DNA of 64,000 bases from UBA1563 sp037440065 (GTDB lineage: Bacteria; Bacteroidota; Ignavibacteria; Ignavibacteriales; Ignavibacteriaceae): the NCBI GenBank assembly GCA_037440065.1, contig JBBIUV010000016.1, positions 682,001 through 746,000 on the forward strand. The letters are read 5' to 3'. Positions 54,024 through 63,600 of the stretch are shown here, piece by piece. Numbering within the stretch: the stretch's first letter is position 1; each line of letters starts with the position of its first letter. The notes under the pieces were generated by a model. It saw only the letters and a list, made by a program, of their open reading frames with translations, had not been told where the DNA came from and did not search any database. The position numbers and the translations under genes were made by a program.

Positions 54024-54088
54024 TAAAATGTTCCCGTTAATATTTATTATAGAAAAGTTTTTGAATAAAGATTATTTCTAACGCATAT

Positions 54089-54117
54089 TTGGAAAAATTT
54101 TTACATTCTTATATATT
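54089..54117 (+). promoter_or_regulatory. Candidate promoter for tRNA-Gly/tRNA-Cys
   Basis: TTGGAA (54089-54094), 17 bases, TATATT (54112-54117), 25 bases before the tRNA-Gly 5' end. Good spacing; pattern-based. Confidence 0.4.
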
Positions 54118-54142
54118 AAGTAAGTTCTTTTGAAACTTTTCT

Positions 54143-54215
<73 letters not shown>

Positions 54216-54222
54216 CTCACTC

Positions 54223-54252
54223 AAATCCACTAAAAGTGGATTTTATTTTTTT
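54223..54252 (+). terminator. Terminator between tRNA-Gly and tRNA-Cys
   Basis: AAATCCAC (54223-54230) pairs with GTGGATTT (54236-54243), followed by a T-rich tract; it suggests at least part of the transcripts stop before tRNA-Cys. Confidence 0.7.
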
Positions 54253-54261
54253 AGCGATGAT

Positions 54262-54335
54262 GGCGCTGTACCCAAGCGGTCTAAGGGGAAGGTCTGCAAA
54301 ACCTTTATTCGTCGGTTCGAATCCGACCGGCGCCT
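54262..54335 (+). tRNA. tRNA-Cys (GCA)
   Basis: A 74-nt tRNA. Acceptor GGCGCTG/CGGCGCC, discriminator T as usual for Cys, anticodon stem AAGGT/ACCTT with loop CTGCAAA giving GCA. CCA is not encoded. Confidence 0.97.
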
Positions 54336-54344
54336 CACAAGAAC

Positions 54345-54373
54345 AAAAAACTCGAGTCTAGCTCGAGTTTTTT
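54345..54373. terminator. Bidirectional terminator
   Basis: AAAAAACTCGAG and CTCGAGTTTTTT flank a 5-base loop, with A and T runs on either side, so it can stop the plus-strand tRNA-Cys transcript and the minus-strand acyl-CoA synthetase transcript. Confidence 0.8.
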
Positions 54374-54403
54374 GTTAAATTGAATAAGCTTCTTTATGGT
54401 TAA

Positions 54404-55924
54404 TTATCTTCCCTGAATAATATCTCTTACTTTTTCAGTTATCGTCTTGAAATCAATTTTTCCACTTCCTAATTTTGGCATTTCAGGCATAACCACAAAT
54501 TTATAAGGCATTGCAATACTCGGGAGTTGTTCTGCCATTTTACTTAGCGTAGCTTTTTCATCAATCGGTTTAGTAATTGCTGCTACTATTCTAGCTCCAC
54601 GAATTGCATCCGGAACTTCTACAACACAACATTCTGCATCTTGCGGTAATAATTTTTCCAAAACATCCTCAACTTTAATTAAGGAAACCATTTCTCCCCC
54701 AATCTTTAAAAACCTTTTCAATCTACCAACATGCCAGAGGTAGCCATCCTCATCTTTATACCCCATATCACCGGTATCGTACCAACCATGACGAATACTC
54801 AATGAAGTTTGTTCGAAATCATCAAAATATCCTTTCATTACGTTATCCCCTTTTACAAGAATTTTTCCTATTTCACCAGTTTTGCATTCTTCGCCCGTTT
54901 CGTAATTTTCAACCATTACTTGAACCCCTTCGATAGGTCGCCCAACACTTCCCGGACGATTATTTTCCAATGTGTTAACTGTAATCGCTGGGCTTGTCTC
55001 CGTAGCACCGTATGCCTCAAGCAAAACCTTTCCATGTTTTTCCATAAATGCTTTCCGCAATGCGTCAGGACATTTATCTGCGCCGGAAAGAAGAATTCGT
55101 GCGGATTGAAAGTCTCCCGGTTTTGAGTTTCTTAGATAGCCCCAGAAAAAGGTTGGCGTTCCTGCCATTAATGTAACTTTTTCATCTCTAACAATATCAC
55201 AAATAGTTTTAAAATCTAAAGGATTTGCATAGGTTACGATTGACATTCCAACCGCCATTGGAACCCAAAGATTTGCGGTTTGTCCGAAAACATGGAAGTA
55301 TGGAAGATTAGCAAGAAAAATATCATCCGAGTTAAATGAATAAGCTTTAATAAGGCTTTCATAATTTTGGGTGATATTTTTATGAGTTAGCTGTACACCC
55401 TTGGGATCTTTTTCGCTGCCACTTGTAAAAAGTATAAGTAAGGTATCATCCTCTTCCCCTTTGTGAATACTCTTCAAGAGAAGTTCTGTCGGAAGACTTG
55501 CTTTCAATGCTGCCTTAATTTTGTCTAAAACAGAAACAGATTTCATTATGTCTTCCAGAAAAACCATTCCCTCTACTTTAGGACAATTTATTTTTTCAAG
55601 CAATGCTTTCGAGGTAATAATCGTTTTAAATGCACATTTTTTTTGTGCATAAACGCTATTCATTTCTGCGCCGGTAGAATAATTTATCATTACAGGAATT
55701 CTTCCGCTCATCAATGTGCCAAGTATTGATAAAACAGCTCCGGCCGAGTTTGGTAACATGATTCCAAGAAAACCTGGATCATATTTTTCAAACTTTTTTG
55801 AAAGCATCAGAGCACCAATCAACGCTTTTTTGTATGTCAATTTTCTGTTTAGTGTTTTATCAATGATTGCAAGTTTCTTTTCATACTTTTTTGCAACCCG
55901 CACAAATTGTTGATGAAGCAGCAT
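54404..55924 (-). CDS. AMP-forming acyl-CoA/acyl-ACP synthetase, Aas-like
   Basis: A 506-residue ANL-superfamily ligase that activates a fatty acid through an acyl-adenylate. Motifs: the P-loop-like LILFTSGSEKDPKGVQLTH, YGATETSPAITVNT, the hinge GWYDTGDMGYKDEDGYLW and RLKRFLKIGGEMVSL. The N-terminal IMLPNSAGAVLSILGTLMSG and VMINYSTGAEMNS resemble the synthetase half of Aas, which re-acylates lysophospholipid via acyl-ACP; the acyltransferase half is absent. The expected C-terminal catalytic lysine appears in KLGSGKIDFKTI. A perfect AAGGAG lies before the ATG. Single gene between tRNA genes. Confidence 0.87.
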   Translation of the reverse strand: MLLHQQFVRVAKKYEKKLAIIDKTLNRKLTYKKALIGALMLSKKFEKYDPGFLGIMLPNSAGAVLSILGTLMSGRIPVMINYSTGAEMNSVYAQKKCAFKTIITSKALLEKINCPKVEGMVFLEDIMKSVSVLDKIKAALKASLPTELLLKSIHKGEEDDTLLILFTSGSEKDPKGVQLTHKNITQNYESLIKAYSFNSDDIFLANLPYFHVFGQTANLWVPMAVGMSIVTYANPLDFKTICDIVRDEKVTLMAGTPTFFWGYLRNSKPGDFQSARILLSGADKCPDALRKAFMEKHGKVLLEAYGATETSPAITVNTLENNRPGSVGRPIEGVQVMVENYETGEECKTGEIGKILVKGDNVMKGYFDDFEQTSLSIRHGWYDTGDMGYKDEDGYLWHVGRLKRFLKIGGEMVSLIKVEDVLEKLLPQDAECCVVEVPDAIRGARIVAAITKPIDEKATLSKMAEQLPSIAMPYKFVVMPEMPKLGSGKIDFKTITEKVRDIIQGR

Positions 55925-56100
55925 GGTAACTCCTTTACGCTTATTTTATTTTGGAGAATATAGAAACACTCTTGAAAAGAAAGATTTTTAGATAACTTTC
56001 ATTTTCAGTTTCAAATATATTTATTTCAACAATAAATCAAACTAAAAAAATTTTGTTTAGCGGAATCCATTTGGAAACAAATCCCCTCAGATTATTTAAA

Positions 56101-56137
56101 AACAAAAACCCTCACTATTAAAAAATAATGAGGGTTT
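56101..56137 (-). terminator. Terminator of the tRNA-Pro/Arg/His/Glu array
   Basis: AAACCCTCACTATTA and TAATGAGGGTTT arms form a stem of about 12-14 bp; on the minus strand the next bases are TTTTTGTT. Confidence 0.8.
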
Positions 56138-56145
56138 GTCTTAAG

Positions 56146-56217
56146 TGACCCCAAGGGGATTTGAACCCCTGTTACAGCCGTGAAAGGGCTATGTCCTAAC
56201 CACTAGACGATAGGGCC
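56146..56217 (-). tRNA. tRNA-Glu (TTC)
   Basis: A 72-nt tRNA. Acceptor GGCCCTA/TGGGGTC with two G-U pairs, discriminator A, anticodon loop CTTTCAC giving TTC, T arm GGGGTTCAAATCCCC. CCA is not encoded. Last of the four-tRNA array. Confidence 0.95.
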
Positions 56218-56244
56218 ATGAGAAATTTTTATTGCAGAAATCTG

Positions 56245-56319
56245 GGTGAGTAATGGGGTTTGAACCCACGACCCCCAGGGCCACAACCTGGTGCTCTAAC
56301 CAACTGAGCTATACTCACC
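56245..56319 (-). tRNA. tRNA-His (GTG)
   Basis: A 75-nt tRNA. Acceptor includes the extra G(-1):C73 pair diagnostic of tRNA-His, anticodon stem CCAGG/CCTGG with loop TTGTGGC giving GTG. CCA is not encoded. Confidence 0.96.
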
Positions 56320-56385
56320 ATGAAAATCAATATTTAAAAAACAATATTTTTAAACTTGGAAATTGTTTTGCAAATTTAAAACGTG

Positions 56386-56459
56386 TACGCCCAAGTGGAC
56401 TCGAACCACTAACCTACAGCTTAGAAGGCTGTTGCTCTATCCAATTGAGCTATGGGCGC
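56386..56459 (-). tRNA. tRNA-Arg (TCT)
   Basis: A 74-nt tRNA. Acceptor GCGCCCA/TGGGCGT (first pair G:U), discriminator A, anticodon stem ACAGC/GCTGT with loop CTTCTAA giving TCT. CCA is not encoded. Decodes AGA/AGG. Confidence 0.95.
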
Positions 56460-56540
56460 ATAGTTCAAACTCTTGTCAGCAATTTCCATCAAACATACAA
56501 CAAAAATAAAACTAAAAGTTTGCTTTTGTTATTTCTACTG

Positions 56541-56616
56541 TCGGGGCGGCAGGATTCGAACCTGCGACCTCCTGCTCCCAAAGCAGGCGCGATGAACCGG
56601 GCTACGCTACGCCCCG
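56541..56616 (-). tRNA. tRNA-Pro (TGG)
   Basis: A 76-nt tRNA. Acceptor CGGGGCG/CGCCCCG, discriminator A, anticodon stem CCTGC/GCAGG with loop TTTGGGA giving TGG. CCA is not encoded. First gene of the array in transcription order. Confidence 0.96.
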
Positions 56617-56760
56617 AATTTTATACAATTTTAAAGAACTTGACATAGAAATGACTAAATCAGAATCGTTAATCTTAAAATGAATTAGGAATTTCATATA
56701 TTAGGATTGTAAATATAAGCTGAAAGCTCCTAATTAGCAATTTATTCTGATAATTTTTCT

Positions 56761-57978
56761 ATGCGATTTTACCTCCTGATACTGAAAAATATTCTTTTTT
56801 CTAAAAAAGAGAGAAAGTTCTTGAATATTTTTATTTCTATCGCAATTGGAGGAATTGCAGTGGGGGTCGCTACTCTTATAATAGCACTCTCAGTGTTAAA
56901 CGGGTACGATAAATTAGTGACCAAGAGACTTTTACAATTAGATGCACACATCCAAATTACCGGTTTTGGAAATAAGCAACTAATTAATCCTATTAAAATT
57001 GAAAATCAGGTACACTCTTTAATTAAAAATGAACTTATATCCTTACAGCCGTTTGTGACAAAAGTTGGCATTTTGGGTAGAAAAAAGATTAAAGAGGGTG
57101 CTACTTTCCAAGGGATACAACAAAATTATTTTGATTCTAATAAGGGATTCAGAATTATCAGAGGCATGGTTTTTAGTCCTCTTCAAAATGAAGTGATTCT
57201 AGGAAAATCAATCGCAAACAAACTGATGGTTGGCGTTGGCGATACAATTAAACTTTTCGCAATTGCAAATGAATCAAATTTTTTAGATACTCCTACACCG
57301 ATAATTGAGGAAGTAATTGTATCCGGAATATTTGAGAGCGGTATGTCCAAATTTGACGATTCTTATGCCTTAATGGACATTAAATCATTGCAGAATATTT
57401 TTTCACTAAAGCAGTCGGTATCCGGTTACGAATTGAAACTCTCCTCACTTACAAAAGTTGATAGTCTTGCTGATCTACTTCAAGAGAATCTCCAGTATCC
57501 GGCGTATGTAAAAACTATTTTTACAAATTACAAAGCAATTTTTACATGGATTGAACTTCAAAAAAAACCAATTCCAATAGTTTTAGCGTTAATCATTTTG
57601 GTTGCTGTTTTTAACATTATTAGTACCTTGTTAATGATTGTGATCGACAAATCAGAATTTATCGGAACTTTGAGAATTCTCGGGGCAAGAGAGCTCCAAA
57701 TTATTTTTGTGTTTTTAGCACAAGGAATGATCATTGGAATCGCAGGGATTCTACTTGGAAATATTTTGGCGGTCTTCTTGATACATTTACAAACATCCTT
57801 TAATATCATTACACTTCCTTCAACTGTTTATTTTGTGTCGGAAGTGCCCCTCTATTTTCAACTCTGGATATCACTATTGGTTTCCAGTGTCACTTTCTTT
57901 GTAACTTTATTAGTTTCAGTATTGCCAAGTTTTGTGGCATCAAAAATTCAACCGGTAACAACGTTGCGGTTTTCATAA
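56761..57978 (+). CDS. LolC/LolE-type ABC transporter permease (first)
   Basis: A 405-residue permease: one N-terminal membrane helix (about 24-48, FISIAIGGIAVGVATLIIALSV), a large periplasmic MacB_PCD-like domain (about 50-265) and three C-terminal helices of the FtsX domain (about 270-400, VLALIILVAVFNIISTLLMIVIDKSEFIGTLRILGA). This is the layout of the lipoprotein-release permeases LolC/LolE. Its stop and the next ATG share one base (TAATG), so the two permeases are translationally coupled and probably form a heterodimer. The ATPase gene follows. Confidence 0.88.
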   Translation: MRFYLLILKNILFSKKERKFLNIFISIAIGGIAVGVATLIIALSVLNGYDKLVTKRLLQLDAHIQITGFGNKQLINPIKIENQVHSLIKNELISLQPFVTKVGILGRKKIKEGATFQGIQQNYFDSNKGFRIIRGMVFSPLQNEVILGKSIANKLMVGVGDTIKLFAIANESNFLDTPTPIIEEVIVSGIFESGMSKFDDSYALMDIKSLQNIFSLKQSVSGYELKLSSLTKVDSLADLLQENLQYPAYVKTIFTNYKAIFTWIELQKKPIPIVLALIILVAVFNIISTLLMIVIDKSEFIGTLRILGARELQIIFVFLAQGMIIGIAGILLGNILAVFLIHLQTSFNIITLPSTVYFVSEVPLYFQLWISLLVSSVTFFVTLLVSVLPSFVASKIQPVTTLRFS

Positions 57979-59204
57979 TGAAGTTTGAACATTTTATAAC
58001 AAAGCGCTACCTCTTTGCTAAGCACAGAATAAACTTCATTACAATAATTTCATATTTATCAATAAGTGGAATTGCAATCGGCGTTGCAGCGCTAATAGCA
58101 GTTTTATCTGTATTTAACGGATTTAGCAATCTTGTTACTTCCTACCTAATATCTTTTGATCCTCACGTTAGAATTGAAGCGATTAATGAAACATCTCAAA
58201 AAGAACTTTCAAATCTTAAATCAGTAATAGAAAAAGAAAATCCGATTTATGTTACTCCTTACGTAAAGGGAAAAGTTCTTTTGGTGAATGGAAATCTGAA
58301 TCAAATAGTTGAGTTAAAAGGAGTTGATTTCAAAAATAAAAATGTCAACGATATTTTTACTGGAAAGATAATTCTTGGTAGTGATCTTGGGATGGCTTCC
58401 AATGAAACTCCAGAAATCTTAATTGGTGCTTATTTAGCTGAAAGAATGCAATCATCTATTGGAGATACTTTGGCCATCATCTCCCCTTCTGCAGTAGAAA
58501 GAGCGGTTGTAAACTTTTCTGTTCCCAAAACTCAAAAGGCAGTGATCAAAGGAATATTTCTTTCAAACAATAATGAATATGATGCTTCTTTAGTGTTCTG
58601 TCCCCTTTCTCAAGCCCAAAATATATTGGGTTACAAGAATAATTTTCAGGGATTAGAAGTAAAATTGCAAAACGAACAAGAAGCTTTTCATTTTAAGGAA
58701 GACATTCAATCAAGGTTTGGACAAAACTTTTCAGTAAGCACCTGGTATGATTTTCATAAAGATCTTTATTCCGTTATGAATATCGAACGATGGGTTGCGT
58801 ACGCTTTATTGTTGATGATAATTGCAGTTGCTGTGTTTAATATCCTTGGCTCACTAAGCATGTCCGTCCTCGAAAAGAAACGGGATATCGGAGTGTTAAA
58901 GGTAAAAGGAGCTACAGAAAATTCAATAAAAAAGATTTTTTTATTGCAAGGATTTTATGTTGGAGTTATTGGGACTTTTGCAGGTTTTGCGTTAGGGTTA
59001 TTAGTTTATTATTTACAAACGGAATACAAACTTTACCCTTTAAATCCTTTAGAATATAAAATAGATGCAATTCCGATGAAGTTGCAAATTATGGATTTTT
59101 TCACCGTTGGTGCAGCTTCAATTTTATTATCCCTTTTTGCAGCTATGATACCGTCAAAAAAAGCCTCAGAAATAAATCCTATCGAAGCGATCAAATGGGA
59201 ATAA
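57978..59204 (+). CDS. LolC/LolE-type ABC transporter permease (second)
   Basis: A 408-residue paralog of the preceding permease with the same plan: N-terminal helix (about 21-47, SYLSISGIAIGVAALIAVLSVF), periplasmic domain, and three FtsX-type helices (about 270-400, MLIIAVAVFNILGSLSMSVLEKKRDIGVLKVKGA). The N-terminal FITKRYLFAKHRINFITII is typical of LolC/LolE. With the LolD-like ATPase it is expected to extract lipoproteins from the inner membrane for transfer to a LolA-type chaperone. Thirty-four bp separate it from the ATPase gene. Confidence 0.9.
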   Translation: MKFEHFITKRYLFAKHRINFITIISYLSISGIAIGVAALIAVLSVFNGFSNLVTSYLISFDPHVRIEAINETSQKELSNLKSVIEKENPIYVTPYVKGKVLLVNGNLNQIVELKGVDFKNKNVNDIFTGKIILGSDLGMASNETPEILIGAYLAERMQSSIGDTLAIISPSAVERAVVNFSVPKTQKAVIKGIFLSNNNEYDASLVFCPLSQAQNILGYKNNFQGLEVKLQNEQEAFHFKEDIQSRFGQNFSVSTWYDFHKDLYSVMNIERWVAYALLLMIIAVAVFNILGSLSMSVLEKKRDIGVLKVKGATENSIKKIFLLQGFYVGVIGTFAGFALGLLVYYLQTEYKLYPLNPLEYKIDAIPMKLQIMDFFTVGAASILLSLFAAMIPSKKASEINPIEAIKWE

Positions 59205-59238
59205 AATATTTATTTAAGAAAACATTATTGACAACTAT

Positions 59239-59913
59239 ATGAACATCATTGATGCTAAAAATATTTGGAAAACTTATCTGACCGGATCAAATAAACGGCT
59301 TGAAATTCTTAAGGATATTTCGCTTGAAATACCCAGAAATAAAATATCAGTAATTATTGGTGCTTCCGGTGCCGGGAAAAGTACTTTACTCCATATTCTT
59401 TCTGGATTAGATAAACCAGACAGCGGAAATATATTAATCGACGATAATAATGTTGCAACTTTATCAGATAAAAAACTTTCCGCATTTAGAAATCAACATG
59501 TTGGTTTTGTTTTTCAATTTCATCATCTACTTCCTGAATTTACCGCTCTCGAAAATGTAATAATCCCCCAATTAATCGCAAAACTTTCTTACAATAAAGC
59601 GGTAATCAAAGCAAAAGAAATTCTTGATATTGTAGGATTGTCCGAACGCATAGGACACAAACCGGCTCAACTTTCCGGTGGTGAGCAGCAGCGGGTAGCT
59701 GTTGCAAGGGCTCTAGCTAATGATCCAAAATTAATTTTGGCTGATGAACCGACAGGAAATTTGGATACGGCTAATAGTGAGTTGCTAAATGACCTCTTCG
59801 TTCGATTACGTGATAAGTACAGCAAAACTTTGATAATTGTTACACACAACAAAGATTTAATGGCACTTGCCGATGTTATTTTTGAGATGAAAGATGGGAA
59901 AATGAAGTCGTAG
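59239..59913 (+). CDS. lolD: LolD-type ABC transporter ATPase
   Basis: A 224-residue ATPase: Walker A IIGASGAGKSTLLHILSGLD, Q loop HVGFVFQFHHLLPEFTALEN, signature LSGGEQQRVAVARAL, Walker B LILADEPTGNLD and H loop VTHNKD. The FQFHHLLPEF segment and the two FtsX-type permeases just upstream identify it as the LolD component of a lipoprotein releasing complex rather than FtsE or MacB. Its last 38 bases overlap, antisense, the 3' end of the STAS gene. Confidence 0.9.
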   Translation: MNIIDAKNIWKTYLTGSNKRLEILKDISLEIPRNKISVIIGASGAGKSTLLHILSGLDKPDSGNILIDDNNVATLSDKKLSAFRNQHVGFVFQFHHLLPEFTALENVIIPQLIAKLSYNKAVIKAKEILDIVGLSERIGHKPAQLSGGEQQRVAVARALANDPKLILADEPTGNLDTANSELLNDLFVRLRDKYSKTLIIVTHNKDLMALADVIFEMKDGKMKS

Positions 59914-60358
59914 TATTTTCAAGAACGCATTCGTAACTATTTAACGCTTCATAAATAGACGAAAAAGTTTTATAAATCTTAACCATACCATTAAAAAATA
60001 TTTGATTTGAAAGAGAATTTCCCGGTTGAAGAACTAATCGTATATCCCCTTTTCTATTTCTTACTCTTCTTAGTGCAGCAACTAAAACACCAGCAAATGA
60101 AGAATCAATGAATTCAAGCGAAGTAAGATCAATTACAATCTTGTTAGCTCCTTCGTTTATCAAATTAAAAAGATATTTATAAAATGTCTGCGACTCGCAC
60201 ATCACTGCTCGGCTCAAATTTATCTTAATTAAAGTAATTCCAAAGTATAAATGATGTTGGAAATCCATGCGGACATCAACTTCATTAATAAATTTATCTA
60301 AGGCTCTTTCGTGTAATTTTTTAACAAATTTGTTCCCTACTAAAGTATCGCTTTCCAT
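59876..60358 (-). CDS. STAS-domain protein (anti-anti-sigma-like)
   Basis: A 160-residue cytoplasmic protein; ATG at 60358 preferred (an in-frame TTG lies one codon upstream; GGAAGG precedes both). Residues about 45-145 form a STAS domain with KIVIDLTSLEFIDSSFAGVLVAALRR, in which the DSS serine matches the phosphorylation site of SpoIIAA-type antagonists. An N-terminal extension of about 40 residues is unassigned. No anti-sigma kinase or phosphatase gene is adjacent. Its 3' end overlaps lolD convergently. Confidence 0.8.
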   Translation of the reverse strand: MESDTLVGNKFVKKLHERALDKFINEVDVRMDFQHHLYFGITLIKINLSRAVMCESQTFYKYLFNLINEGANKIVIDLTSLEFIDSSFAGVLVAALRRVRNRKGDIRLVLQPGNSLSNQIFFNGMVKIYKTFSSIYEALNSYECVLENTTTSFSHLSSQK

Positions 60359-60361
60359 CAA

Positions 60362-60669
60362 CCTTCCATATTTCGATTTTCTCTTTTCATTTAATTACAT
60401 TTTTTTTGTAACAATAATAACTAACGCTTTGGATTTGGTCTATGGAGTTTATCACGTTTGTGTGTCGAATCACAAGTGATTAATCGTTATGGATAAGTCA
60501 CATTAATTCCGGAAGCCCTACTTTTTATCTGTCTACCGATTCTATTGCTAAAATTAATATTTGCATTTATAATACTTCAGTTATAATTTACAGTTAGTTA
60601 TTCTTCGTTTTTGAAGAATTGAGTTCTATTGAAATGGAAAAAGTATTCTCACTATAAAGCGAGTATAGT
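60362..60669. other. 308-bp divergent intergenic region
   Basis: AT-rich spacer between the STAS gene (minus) and the giant repeat protein (plus); both promoters should lie here. A small hairpin ATTCTTC/GAAGAAT occurs near 60599-60620. TTGAAA-N18-TATAAA ending at 60658 could be a promoter but would leave a leader of only about 5 bases. No gene seen. Confidence 0.6.
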
Positions 60670-63600
60670 ATGAAAATAATTAGTTTTACTTCTCAAAGAA
60701 CGTTGATCTTATTTATCTTCTTCTGGATGTTTATTCCGTTAATCCTCAAATCACAAACCTTTATTGTTCAACCTCCACAAGGTTATATCTCAGGAAATAC
60801 AACACCAAAAATCAAAATCTTCTTTAAACCTTCCGATAGTGTTATTGTTGCATGGAACAAATCTTTTCCCACTTCCAAAGTAAAATTTAAAATTGGCAGT
60901 ACTACCGGAAATTATAATCTAACTTCATTAAATGCTTCGGGCAAAAGATTAGGATTCATTTCCAAAAACAATCCTCCAAATTTATCAGTTGGTAGATACC
61001 GTGCATTAATAACAAATTCATCAAAAAATACTTTAAGTGAAATTAAAACTGACTATTCAGCAAATCCCAATTCAATTGACTTTTCTAATGAAATTGAATT
61101 CATAATAGAATCTCCGAATGCACCTTATGCCGAAGCCCCAAGAGGAAAAATTAAAAACTCAACTCCAACATTTCAATGGAATTCGATTCCTGGCGTTAGA
61201 GCTTATTGGTTAATTGTATCAAGTACCCCATTTACTGTTGTTACTAAACCAAATGGTGATGTATCGGTTGAAGGAGCGAATGTTCTGTGGAATTATTTAA
61301 CTACCGGGACCTCTGTCCAATATGGTAGTATAAATCCAAATTCTCCCTTTACAATACAAGCTCCTCCGTTGATTCCGGGAAACGAATATCACTACACGGT
61401 TTTAAATGTGTATGATGAATATGATATTACTTATTCGAGCGGAGTATTTGGCGGGGTTGTATCTTTTACTTATGAAGCAACAGCATCTATTCAACCACCT
61501 ATTTTAGTTTCACCGATTGATAACACAACATTCTATGCTGACAAAAATATTAATTTGCAATGGAACTCCGTACCGAACGCTAATGGCTATACTGTTTTTC
61601 TTTTTCAAAGAGTGTCATCTTTCGCCGGTAATGAACAACAGATCGATATTCCAATTTGGTATTCTTCCACTACGAACACTTCAATTCAACTTCCTGCAAG
61701 AACCATGTTAACGAAGGGGAAATATATCTGGTTTGTTGTTCCGAGAGATAATTCCGGATCCGGGAATAAAAGCGCAATTAATATATTCAATTACAACATC
61801 GATTTAGGAAAATTTAGAGTTCAAGCAAAGTCATCGGTTGATTCATCCAATATCATCGGGTTTAAAGTCTATGCCAATTCTTTAAGTGGCGGTGTTACTC
61901 CGCCAAATCCATTTATTGTGACAAACTCGATTAGTTACTCAGATAGTTTAGTTCTTGGAACATACGAGTTTAAAGGAGAGAAATCGGGATTTTATGACTC
62001 AACTTATATTGCTACAATAAATAAAACTTCAACGAGCGATTTTACAATATTCATGAGACCTTTTCCCGCAAAACTTTCCGGAAGAGTTGTGGATGAAAAA
62101 GGAATTCTTCTAAACAGTGCATTTGTAAGGTTGCGAAACCTTCTTAATGGTGATGTACAAACGGTAACCACTTTGGTTGACGGATCATTCAATGTTTCAT
62201 TACCAAAGGGGACGTATTCATTACAAGCCAGTAAGGCTGGTTATCTTGCCTCATCTCCTACATCAATCACTTTGGATGTTGATCAAATGATATTACCTTC
62301 TTCAATTGTGATTAAAACTGATAACGCCTCAATCACCGGTAAGATAGTAAACGATGAATCAAGTCCAGTTCAGTTGGTAAATATTTCAGCTAAACAAGGG
62401 GCCGTAACTCAGCAAACATCTTCAAATGATGCTGGCAATTATTCATTAAATTTATCTTCCGGAGACTGGACAATCGAAATTAAAAAAGACGGATTTATTA
62501 GTCCGTCACCAAAAATTTATAAGCTGAACACCGGAGATAATTTACAAAATCAGAATTTTACACTTATCCCGCGCGCCAATCAAGTGGTGGGGAATGTTTA
62601 TAAAGTAACCAAAACTGCAACTGGTGAAACCGGAACTTCCCCTTTTGCAAATGTGGTAGTTACTGCAACTCCTACAAGTGGTCCAACAATAACGTCAATA
62701 ACAAATTCTGCTGGACAATATACTTTCAGTTTAAAAACAGGTTCATGGATTATCACAACAGCAAGTAATGGTTATACTTCGACTAATAATGTTCAACTTA
62801 ATTTAGGTGTGTCTGAAACAATCTCCGGAATAAATTTAAATCTTACTCCTAATCCTTCGACCATTTCAGGTACAGCATCTGACTTAAGCGGTAATGGGTT
62901 AGCAAATGTGTCAATTTTAAGTTCGAGTGGAAACTCAACAGTTTCTCTTTCAAATGGAACGTATCAGTTAAGTGTTCCCGCTTCAACAATAACAATTTCT
63001 GCTCAAAAGTCGGGATATTCAAGTGCCAATTCAGTAACATTGGCTGTTTCTCCAGGGCAAAATTTATCAGGTATCGATTTTCAATTGGCTGAGAATGCAG
63101 GTATGATTTCCGGGAAAGTTACTTCTCTTCAAGAGCCGATTCCAAATGCTGTGGTTAATGCTGTCATGGGAAATCAGACCTTAAATGTTACTACCGATGA
63201 ATTTGGTAAATATGTTTTTAACATTCAACCTGGAACATGGAATATTTCTGTTTCAAAAAATGGATTTCTAAATTCAAGTACTAAAAATATTTCAGTCGGT
63301 TCGGGGCAGCAAAGTATTAACAATGATTTTAGTCTTACTAAAAATGAAGCAAGAATTGAAGGTTTAGTAAGAAACAGTACCGCCCCTCTTCAAGATGCAC
63401 AAATTATTATTTCAGAAGTTAATGATCCGACAAAAAAAATAAATACTGTTTCAAACAACACCGGTTCGTATTCCGCTTCAGTTGAAGCCGGAAAAGCCTA
63501 TAAAATAAGTGTAAAACTCGTTGGGTACGGTTCTAAAGATCAGCAAACGGAAGTATTAAACGCCTCTATTACATCAATAAATAATTTTACTCTCTCCCCT

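Noticed and set aside
56253..56648. Open frame of 131 codons on the plus strand across the tRNA array
   Set aside because: It is antisense to tRNA-His, -Arg and -Pro; the GFEPTTPRA and GRQDSNLRPPAPKAG strings are the well-known artefact of translating tRNA genes.
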